This document shows, piece after piece, positions 1 through 7,626 of a stretch of 64,000 nucleotides of DNA (the first letter of the stretch is position 1; every line of letters starts with the position of its first letter). The DNA comes from Edaphocola flava. GTDB taxonomy: Bacteria; Bacteroidota; Bacteroidia; Chitinophagales; Chitinophagaceae. The notes beneath the pieces are model-generated. The model had not been told where the DNA came from. It saw nothing but the letters and a program-made list of their open reading frames with translations, and did not search any database. Location: positions 186,001-250,000 of the forward strand of contig NZ_SAIQ01000002.1 of assembly GCF_004118155.1 (NCBI RefSeq). Reading direction: 5' to 3'. A program made the translations under genes and the position numbers.

Positions 1-1
1 G

Positions 2-289
2 CAGTCGGATACCGGTTATGAAAGCCTGAGTCCGGCACAGATCCTGTCCTGTGACAGTGCTTATGCAATGACTATCCATAAAAGCCAGGGTTCAGAATTT
101 GACTCGGTATTAATTGTACTGCCCGAGCAGACTGATCATCAGTTACTGACGCGGGAGCTGTTGTACACGGCCATTACACGGGCCCGTAAGCGGGTCATCA
201 TCGTCGGCGATATAGATATTGTGCTGGCCGCATCGGCCCATACGGTACGTCGTATTTCCGGTATTCAGCAACAATTCGCAGCAGTATAA
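2..289 (+). CDS. recD: RecD, C-terminal fragment (exodeoxyribonuclease V alpha subunit)
   Basis: This is the last 95 codons of an open frame that enters the window from the left. The visible part reads like the end of a superfamily 1 helicase: a motif V-like segment (MTIHKSQGSEFDSV) and a motif VI-like segment (LLYTAITRARKRVIIVG), spaced as in RecD and other UvrD/RecD-type C-terminal domains. RecD is the fast 5'-3' helicase of the RecBCD double-strand-break repair complex. The identification rests mainly on the neighbours: recC starts 10 bases downstream and recB overlaps recC. A different SF1B helicase cannot be excluded from this fragment alone. Confidence 0.85.
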   Translation, partial: QSDTGYESLSPAQILSCDSAYAMTIHKSQGSEFDSVLIVLPEQTDHQLLTRELLYTAITRARKRVIIVGDIDIVLAASAHTVRRISGIQQQFAAV

Positions 290-299
290 ATCATTTACC

Positions 300-3200
300 A
301 TGTCACTCGAAATTTACATATCAAATCATATAAGATCTCTTTCCACAGCGATGATTGCGGATATGCAGCGTCATAAGCTGGGCGTTTTTCAGCCTTATGG
401 ACTGATTACCCAAACGGTGGGTATGAACAACTGGCTGGTGGTAAATATGGCACAACAGATGGGTATTGCGGCCAACCTGAAATTTATGAAACCTGCCGAT
501 CTTTTGTGGGAGATCTATGGAATGCTCGGCGGACAATCCTATTATAAAATTAACCGCCAGAATATTGACTGGCTTATATATGCAGTATTGGGCTCGACCG
601 ATTTTCAACGACGCTTTCCCCGTCAGGCTGCATATTATATAGAAGAGGGGACAGAACAGGAACTGAAAAAATGGGAATTTGCGGCCCGCATTGCCGATCT
701 TTTTGACCAGTACCAGATCTACCGTAACCGGCTTATTGAACGCTGGAACCGGTATAGCTGGGAAGAGCTGGATGCGGATATGCAATGGCAGGCCTATATC
801 TGGCAAAGCATTAAGGGCCGCTCAAGGGAAGCTTTTCCGGATGTGACCGATATCTATCACTATGTGCTGGAGCAATTGAAAGATCCGAATCAGCAGGAAC
901 GTATACGGGAAGCTATGCCGGTATTGTACCTGTTCGGATTGTCCATCCTGACTCCTTTTCACCTCCATGTTTTTTATGAACTCAGCCGCGTGATCGACTT
1001 TCGCTGTTACCTGGTCAATCCCGCACCGGACCATTACTGGTTTGAAGATGAGCAGGAGGAGCAAATCTTCCTGAAACAATTTAAGGGAAAGAATGTAGCA
1101 CATTTAACGGTGGGTAATCCGCTGTTAACCAGCTGGGGTAAGATATTGCAGAATACCTATCGCCTGCTCTTCCAGGCAGATGAGTTTATCAATGCAGTCA
1201 ATGAATTGCCGGGCGAGGTGCCGGCATCGCAGACACTGTTGCAGCAGATACAACATGACATCTACCATAACAAAATTGAAGATATCCATTTTTCAAAAGA
1301 ACAGCTCTACGATAAGAGTATTACCATAACAGCGCATTACTCCATACCAAGAGAGGTAGAGGTATTGTACAATTACCTGCTGCATGCCATACAGGAGCAG
1401 ACATATGAGGGCATAACAGAAAGAGATATTGTAGTAATGGTCAGTGATATCAATGCCTATGCTCCTTATATACGTGCGGTAATGGATAATGCTCCGTATA
1501 AATTCAGCTACAGTATTATTGATGAAAGCATTGCCCAGGGCGATTCTATCATTAGCGCACTGATGGCTTTACTATCCGTGAATGAGCAGCATATTACAGC
1601 AGAGCTGATCCTGGAACTACTGGAGTCACAATACATCCGGCAGCGATTCGGGATATACAAGATGGATTATCTCCGAAGTATGATCGAACAGGTGAATATT
1701 CGTTTCGGATTGGAGAACGATTATAAAGATCCGGTAGATGATACTTATCTCGTAAGCTGGAAGTACGGCCTGCAGCAACTAATGTATGGTGCCTGTTTTG
1801 ACGGTCCGCAATGGTATACTGCCGGGCATATGGTCTATACAGCAGATGTGGCTGATAATATCGAAGACCTGCATCAGCTCACGGCCTTAAGCAATTTCAT
1901 TCACGCATTGGAAGATATGATCAGGCAGCGTAAAGCGCCTAAATCGCTCAGTGAATGGAAAGACTATATTGATGAAGTGATCCTGACCTTTATGCTTAGC
2001 GAAGAGGAAGATAAAGACGAGGATTACTGGGAACTATTGACCCGCTTCCGTCAGAGTGAAATTATTGATACTTACCTGGAGGATACAAAGATCAGTTATG
2101 AAGTATTCAGTAAGCGATTGCTGAAAGCCCTGGGTAGTGAACAGCAGCAGCTCAACTTTATCAACAGAGGCATTACCTTCTGCTCTCCACTACCATTCCG
2201 CAGCATTCCGTTCAAAGTGATTGCTATGCTGGGCTTGAACTTTGATAGCTTCCCACGTAAGGAAGCCTATGTCGATTTTGACCTGATGGCGCAGAAACCT
2301 ATGCTCGGAGACCGTAATGTCCGTAATAATGATAAGCACCTTTTCCTGGAATCGTTATTGTCTGCAGAGCAGGCATTATACCTCAGTTATACAGGAAGAT
2401 CAATTAAAGATAATAAACCTTTACCTCCTTCAGTACTCATTGATGAGCTGCTGGACTATATACAATCGGGTTGTCGTAAAGAAGGTGTATCAGCCAGGGA
2501 TGTACTGGTACAACAGCATCCGCTGCACAGCTTCAGTAAGCGATATAACCAGCCGGACAGTAACCTGATTCCGAATTACACTATTCATAAACCTGAGACC
2601 TTCCCGCATGTGACTGTTGATGCAGCACAGGAAGGACATGTACCCGAAGCGATATGGAACTTAAATGCCTTAAGTCGTTTTTTGACACGACCCGTGCAAT
2701 ACTATTATCAGAAAGTGCTGGGGGTGTATTTCAATGAGGAAGCAGCGCATATTGATGATCATGAGTATTTCAGCCTGGATAGCCTGAAGCGATGGACGGT
2801 ACGCAATGCGCTCATCGAAGGAGCGTTACAAGATGATGTGCCGGAAAGGATCAAGGCCCTGTATTATAATGGAGATCTGCCACTGCGTAATATGGCTGAA
2901 ACCTTTATTGCGGAGCAGAATCAGGTGATTAAACCAATCCATGAGCAGTATCGTAAACTCGTCGCAGATACAGCGATTGCTCCTGTACTATTGGAGTATC
3001 AGTACGGAGATATTACGTTTGAAGGAAGCCTTGAGCTGGCAGGGGATATGCTGGTTACTTATGTGCTGAAGCCGGCAGATAAGGCCTGGGCCGGCAAGAT
3101 ACGTACAAGCCTGCAATATTTGCTGGGCGTGGCTTGCGGTGTGGTAAAAGAGGCGTACCTGGTGACTCAGGATAAATTACTGAAAGCGGCTAGTCTTACA

Positions 3201-3485
3201 CCGGCAGAAGCGAAGATGAGACTGAATGCACTGCTTGATTTTTACAAGGAACATCATCATACGATGATCATGTTTCATATTGATATTTACGATGCCAAAA
3301 CAACTATAGATAATTACCTGGGCAAGATAGAAGATGCCATAAACCGTGAAGTCTGCTATGACGAATATGTGCAGCATGCTTTTGAATACATAGACCGGGA
3401 GCAGCAACAGGCCTTGTTTTCAGGCTTTAAAGATTTGATAGAACAATATATTTTACCCGTATTCGAGTATGGAAAAACAACATGA
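300..3485 (+). CDS. recC: RecC, exodeoxyribonuclease V gamma subunit
   Basis: The protein is about 1061 aa if translation starts at the ATG at 300, close to E. coli RecC (about 1120 aa). The frame stays open upstream to 219, but that stretch overlaps recD and does not look like RecC. The N-terminus carries the RecC-like block NNWLVVNMAQQMGIAANLKF (residues about 43-62), matching the family's inactivated helicase domain, and no Walker A lysine motif is visible. RecC splits the duplex and scans the 3' strand for Chi within RecBCD. The gene lies 10 bases after recD and overlaps recB by 17 bases, so the three subunits are probably co-translated from one operon. Confidence 0.93.
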   Translation: MSLEIYISNHIRSLSTAMIADMQRHKLGVFQPYGLITQTVGMNNWLVVNMAQQMGIAANLKFMKPADLLWEIYGMLGGQSYYKINRQNIDWLIYAVLGSTDFQRRFPRQAAYYIEEGTEQELKKWEFAARIADLFDQYQIYRNRLIERWNRYSWEELDADMQWQAYIWQSIKGRSREAFPDVTDIYHYVLEQLKDPNQQERIREAMPVLYLFGLSILTPFHLHVFYELSRVIDFRCYLVNPAPDHYWFEDEQEEQIFLKQFKGKNVAHLTVGNPLLTSWGKILQNTYRLLFQADEFINAVNELPGEVPASQTLLQQIQHDIYHNKIEDIHFSKEQLYDKSITITAHYSIPREVEVLYNYLLHAIQEQTYEGITERDIVVMVSDINAYAPYIRAVMDNAPYKFSYSIIDESIAQGDSIISALMALLSVNEQHITAELILELLESQYIRQRFGIYKMDYLRSMIEQVNIRFGLENDYKDPVDDTYLVSWKYGLQQLMYGACFDGPQWYTAGHMVYTADVADNIEDLHQLTALSNFIHALEDMIRQRKAPKSLSEWKDYIDEVILTFMLSEEEDKDEDYWELLTRFRQSEIIDTYLEDTKISYEVFSKRLLKALGSEQQQLNFINRGITFCSPLPFRSIPFKVIAMLGLNFDSFPRKEAYVDFDLMAQKPMLGDRNVRNNDKHLFLESLLSAEQALYLSYTGRSIKDNKPLPPSVLIDELLDYIQSGCRKEGVSARDVLVQQHPLHSFSKRYNQPDSNLIPNYTIHKPETFPHVTVDAAQEGHVPEAIWNLNALSRFLTRPVQYYYQKVLGVYFNEEAAHIDDHEYFSLDSLKRWTVRNALIEGALQDDVPERIKALYYNGDLPLRNMAETFIAEQNQVIKPIHEQYRKLVADTAIAPVLLEYQYGDITFEGSLELAGDMLVTYVLKPADKAWAGKIRTSLQYLLGVACGVVKEAYLVTQDKLLKAASLTPAEAKMRLNALLDFYKEHHHTMIMFHIDIYDAKTTIDNYLGKIEDAINREVCYDEYVQHAFEYIDREQQQALFSGFKDLIEQYILPVFEYGKTT

Positions 3486-6400
3486 GATTTTTGATGTAAG
3501 GAAGGTTCCGCTGCAGGGAAAGAATCTCGTGGAAGCCAGTGCCGGTACCGGTAAGACCTATTCTATAGCCATACTGGTATTGCGCCTGATTATTGAGCAA
3601 AAGATCGGGATTGCACAGCAACTGATTGTAACATTTACCCGCTTTGCCGTTGCAGAGTTGCAGGAGCGTATCCGTCATTTTATCAAGATGGCTTATGATG
3701 CCAGCTGTGGATTACCTATTGCGGATGATTTGATCACAGCACTGGTACGGCAGGCAGAAGATGCTGATGGACTGAAAGACAGGCTGCGCGCAGAACTGCT
3801 GATGATGGATGAGGCCAATATCCTGACGATTCATGGCTTCAGCCAGCAGATACTGAATGAATTTGCTTTCGAAACCAAACAACATTTCGATGCCAGTCTG
3901 CAAAGTGATCTCAGTGATATCATCCGTATGGCTGTGAATCGCTTTTGGAGAACGGTGATCACTAATCTGCCGGTACATACCTTTACCCTGAAAGAAATGC
4001 AGGCGTTTAAAGAGTTACTGCCTTTACTGATACAGAAACACCTGAGCGGACAACGGTATGCAGCCTTTGATCCGGAAAAAGAATACAATGATTTTGAACC
4101 CTATCTTAACCTCGCTCAGATTCATATCGGACTGGAAGCGCAACGTGTACAACTCAGTCATTTATTAGAAACGCATTATGAAATAACAGCACAGAGTGTT
4201 GCGGCCAATGGCTACGCACGCAAGTCGCTGGAACCTTTGCTGGGAGACAGATCTGCATTTACAGAAGCTGCATTAAGTGCTGCAAGAAAAGGAACCGGTT
4301 ATATACAGAAACTGGAAGGTCCGTTCTGGGAAACCCTCCGGGAGATCGTGTCGGCAGAACAGGAACTGGAAGCAAAAAGAGCTGCATTCAGGACCTATCT
4401 TTCTTACCATGTATTGAAATATTATGCAGTGCAGGTAACCGATTATGTGCAGCAAAACGGTATACTCACCTTTGATGCGATGATACAGGACCTGCACCGG
4501 ATTGTGGTGACAGAGCAGAACGATCATTTGATAGAGCTGATCCGAAACCGATATCAGGCGGTGTTTATAGATGAATTTCAGGATACGGATACGGTACAGT
4601 TTTCCCTGTTTGAACGACTGTTTATGGAGCGTACCCTGACTAATGATACGATACTGTTCCTGATCGGCGATCCCAAGCAGAGTATCTATGCCTTTCGCAG
4701 TGCAGATGTGGCCAGCTATTTATCAGCCCGTGAAAAGGTAGAGCAGCTGTACTCCATGAATGTGAACTACCGGTCTACGGCACCTATGATCGGTTCGGTA
4801 AACCGTTTCTTCGGTGCAATCGGTGACCAGGCATTCGGATACGATGATGCGGATCAAAGCAGGATTACCTATATACCTGTAGAGAGTAAAGACCAACGCA
4901 GAACAATGTACTGTAATGGTCAGCCGGAACAAAACACACTGATACTTTCCGGTTATGATAAAACCGGTGCCGCAAGAGCAGCTATCGCCCGCGAGATCGC
5001 CTGGCTGCTGGACCCGGCGAATCGATGCATGATCGGAGATCCGGATAAGGAAGGTGGTATGCGCCCTGTACAGCCCAGCGATATTGGTATCCTGGTACGC
5101 AGTGGTAAAGACGGTGCCGAGATCAAAAAACTATTGAGAAGTTATAATATTCTAGCGGTGCCGATCGACGATACACGTGTATTGCGCACCGCAGAAGCCA
5201 GGGATATTGTACTGCTGTTGCAGGCCATGATAGAGCCTACCGCACAACATATCGCTACTGCATTGTACCTGAGCTTTATGAATACCCTGTTTTATGAGGA
5301 GCAGGGCGTACTGTTACAGCGTAAGTATATTGATGAAATTGCGATGATGGCCCTGTTCCGTGAATACCATCAATTGGTGATGGATCAAAAGATATACCAG
5401 GCTTTTCAGAAGCTTTTCAGCGATTTCAGTATACCGCAAAACATGTCCCGAAATACGCGATCCCTGCGCTCGCTGACTAATCTGTTGCAGTTAGTGCAGT
5501 TAGTACATCAGCAGCAATACCGGCGTAATATGCAGGCAGAAGATATTCTCGTCTGGTTACAGAATCCGGATGCAGCAGCCGTTGCAGGCGATACTTATGA
5601 GGTACAGCTTGAGAGTGATGAAAATGCGGTAAGTATCGTTACTATTCATAAAAGCAAGGGACTGGAGTATAATATTGTCTTTGTTTATGGAATCCATATT
5701 AAGGAAGGATTACGTTCTGGCTATAACCAGTTTAAAGATACCGATGGGCAGCTGACCTTTGCAGAAAAAGAGCAGCTAAGTGAAGAACAGGAAGCCCGCA
5801 TATTAAAACAAGCAGAGCAGGAACAAAGGCGCCTGATCTATGTAGCATTGACCCGTGCGGTCTATAAATGCTATATTTATTTTGCGAAGACAGGATATAA
5901 AGATTCAGGACTGGCAAGGTTTGTTCAGCAGCTGAATGGGGCAGAAGGCATATTGCCGGAGTATGAGAGTCCGGAAGAAGTGCAGGCCTATCATGCAGTG
6001 CATGATCAGCTGGTACTGACCCCGGTTACCTTTGAAGAATCAAAAATACAGAGCAGCCGTTCTCCCTGGTCTATGGTCAGTTATTCTGCATTGAATGTAA
6101 AGCATGAGCATATCCCTAAGGCTCGTAGCCCGGAACTTACAGGCTATGATCATTTTGTGTTTAATGAATTGCCCCGTGGGGCCGATGCCGGAACACAGTT
6201 GCATGAAATGCTGGAACAGCTTGATTTTACACGTGATTACAGCAGCCTGGAGCAGCTGAATCGATATGAATTAATGTTGCTTTCGGTATTTAATGTGCGC
6301 AGTAAGGATGAAATAAAGATTGACCGTACAGACTGGATGAGACAGCTGATAACACATATTGTTCAGGCAGAGCTCTCGATCGGAGGACGTGTGTTTCAAT

Positions 6401-6888
6401 TACAAGAAATCGCTAATCAGTATAAGCTTAATGAACTAGAATTTAATTTTCCTGTACAGTCTGCTGCTATGCAGAACCGCTTAATCCCTTTACTGGAGTC
6501 CTTTGGCGCAACTATGAATGATAAGTATTTCAGTCTGCAGGGGATGATGAATGGTAAGATAGATCTGCTGCTGGCGCATAAAGGACAATACTATGTACTG
6601 GACTGGAAATCGAATTACCTGGGTTGTACGCTTGAAGATTATGAAGGCGATTTATTATACGATGCCATGACAGAGCATAACTATCATTTGCAATACCTGA
6701 TCTACACCGTTGCCGTACATAAATACCTGCAGCAACGCATGGGAGATGAATACGACTATGATACCCATTTCGGAGGGGTGATCTATGTCTTTTTCAGAGG
6801 CGTAAGAAGTGGAAGCCGATCAGGTATATTTACCGTAAAGCCGCCACTGGAGCTGATTGAGCAGTTGACTCAGTTATTACATTCATAA
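3469..6888 (+). CDS. recB: RecB, exodeoxyribonuclease V beta subunit (helicase-nuclease)
   Basis: At 1139 aa this is full length for RecB. The motifs run in order: Walker A EASAGTGKT at residues 22-30, motif II DEFQDTD near 367, GDPKQSIYAFRSADV near 400, motif V TIHKSKGLEYNIVF near 725, motif VI RLIYVALTRA near 788, and the C-terminal PD-(D/E)XK nuclease core with GKIDLLL and VLDWKSNYLG near 1030-1050. The Asp-Trp-Lys of that core supplies catalytic residues. RecB is the 3'-5' helicase and the only nuclease of RecBCD. Its start overlaps the end of recC by 17 bases. The subunit order recD-recC-recB differs from the enterobacterial order, and a strong hairpin follows the stop. Confidence 0.96.
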   Translation: MEKQHEIFDVRKVPLQGKNLVEASAGTGKTYSIAILVLRLIIEQKIGIAQQLIVTFTRFAVAELQERIRHFIKMAYDASCGLPIADDLITALVRQAEDADGLKDRLRAELLMMDEANILTIHGFSQQILNEFAFETKQHFDASLQSDLSDIIRMAVNRFWRTVITNLPVHTFTLKEMQAFKELLPLLIQKHLSGQRYAAFDPEKEYNDFEPYLNLAQIHIGLEAQRVQLSHLLETHYEITAQSVAANGYARKSLEPLLGDRSAFTEAALSAARKGTGYIQKLEGPFWETLREIVSAEQELEAKRAAFRTYLSYHVLKYYAVQVTDYVQQNGILTFDAMIQDLHRIVVTEQNDHLIELIRNRYQAVFIDEFQDTDTVQFSLFERLFMERTLTNDTILFLIGDPKQSIYAFRSADVASYLSAREKVEQLYSMNVNYRSTAPMIGSVNRFFGAIGDQAFGYDDADQSRITYIPVESKDQRRTMYCNGQPEQNTLILSGYDKTGAARAAIAREIAWLLDPANRCMIGDPDKEGGMRPVQPSDIGILVRSGKDGAEIKKLLRSYNILAVPIDDTRVLRTAEARDIVLLLQAMIEPTAQHIATALYLSFMNTLFYEEQGVLLQRKYIDEIAMMALFREYHQLVMDQKIYQAFQKLFSDFSIPQNMSRNTRSLRSLTNLLQLVQLVHQQQYRRNMQAEDILVWLQNPDAAAVAGDTYEVQLESDENAVSIVTIHKSKGLEYNIVFVYGIHIKEGLRSGYNQFKDTDGQLTFAEKEQLSEEQEARILKQAEQEQRRLIYVALTRAVYKCYIYFAKTGYKDSGLARFVQQLNGAEGILPEYESPEEVQAYHAVHDQLVLTPVTFEESKIQSSRSPWSMVSYSALNVKHEHIPKARSPELTGYDHFVFNELPRGADAGTQLHEMLEQLDFTRDYSSLEQLNRYELMLLSVFNVRSKDEIKIDRTDWMRQLITHIVQAELSIGGRVFQLQEIANQYKLNELEFNFPVQSAAMQNRLIPLLESFGATMNDKYFSLQGMMNGKIDLLLAHKGQYYVLDWKSNYLGCTLEDYEGDLLYDAMTEHNYHLQYLIYTVAVHKYLQQRMGDEYDYDTHFGGVIYVFFRGVRSGSRSGIFTVKPPLELIEQLTQLLHS

Positions 6889-6896
6889 TTGTATAT

Positions 6897-6938
6897 AAAA
6901 ACGGAGTTGCACATAATGTTGCAACTCCGTTTTCTTTT
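6897..6938 (+). terminator. Terminator between recB and the convergent lipoprotein gene
   Basis: A hairpin with arms ACGGAGTTGCA and TGCAACTCCGT (6901-6930) is preceded by an A run and followed by TTTTCTTTTC. The A/T tracts on both sides suggest it works for recB and for the convergent gene ending at 6953. Confidence 0.88.
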
Positions 6939-6952
6939 CTGATACGGTAAAA

Positions 6953-7330
6953 TTAAAATTGATGTCCTGCAGAAGCGCTTAAATACTGTCCGCTGGAAGT
7001 ACCTTCTTTTACCATTTTGCCATCAACATAGATCTGAACTTTCAGGGTAGAAGAAGCGTTTGCTCCATCGGCATTAACGGCAGCGTTAGCACTCAAAGAG
7101 CCCGCTGGAGCCGTGATCTCAGGACTGGTCCAGGTAGTACCACTCAAGCTGGTCGCAGTAGTTGTATTGCCATCAATACCGTATACTGCTACGGAAATAT
7201 TACTGCCGGCAGATGCTTCCGCTTTAAATTGTACTTTGTGTGTGGTCACTTTATCTTTTGTGCAGGATGCAAAAGCCAACACACCAAATGCTGCAACCGC
7301 AGCCATCATAATCATTTTTCTTTTGTTCAT
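6953..7330 (-). CDS. Small exported lipoprotein, unknown function
   Basis: A 125-aa protein with a lipoprotein signal peptide: basic start (MNKRK), hydrophobic core and lipobox FASC with the cysteine near residue 23. The mature part is Ala/Ser/Thr-rich, about 100 aa, with an alternating pattern that fits a small beta-sandwich, and ends in GHQF. The lipid anchor suggests inner or outer membrane attachment. I recognise no family. It has its own promoter (TATATTTG at 7376-7369 on the minus strand) and shares a bidirectional terminator with recB, so it is probably monocistronic. Confidence 0.8.
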   Translation of the reverse strand: MNKRKMIMMAAVAAFGVLAFASCTKDKVTTHKVQFKAEASAGSNISVAVYGIDGNTTTATSLSGTTWTSPEITAPAGSLSANAAVNADGANASSTLKVQIYVDGKMVKEGTSSGQYLSASAGHQF

Positions 7331-7368
7331 AGTTCTTGTTTGTAATGAGTAATATAGAGGAATAAGGA

Positions 7369-7376
7369 CAAATATA
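7369..7376 (-). promoter_or_regulatory. Bacteroidota -7 promoter element for the small lipoprotein gene
   Basis: TATATTTG on the minus strand matches TAnnTTTG and lies 38 bases upstream of the ATG at 7330. Confidence 0.6.
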
Positions 7377-7555
7377 TAGGCTAATGCTTTTGCGCTGCGA
7401 TAATTAAAATATAATTAACAGGTTGAGGAATATGCGGTGTATTGCTGATGCGTTTACTTTATTTTTTCATCAGCTATTCAATACAGCTGTGGATTTGAGT
7501 CGATAATACTGAATATATCATCAGGGAATCGTAGGCATATTACCCTTCATCAATG

Positions 7556-7590
7556 ATCAAAGAAAAGGCACTTTGAAGACTCAAAGTGCC
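7556..7590 (-). terminator. Terminator of the 967-aa T9SS cargo gene
   Basis: Arms GGCACTTTGA and TCAAAGTGCC (7567-7590) enclose a 4-base loop. On the minus strand the hairpin is followed by TTTTCTTTG. It lies 37 bases after the stop codon at 7627. Confidence 0.8.
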
Positions 7591-7626
7591 GGGTTCAAAA
7601 CATGAACTTTACAACATTATGTTTCT

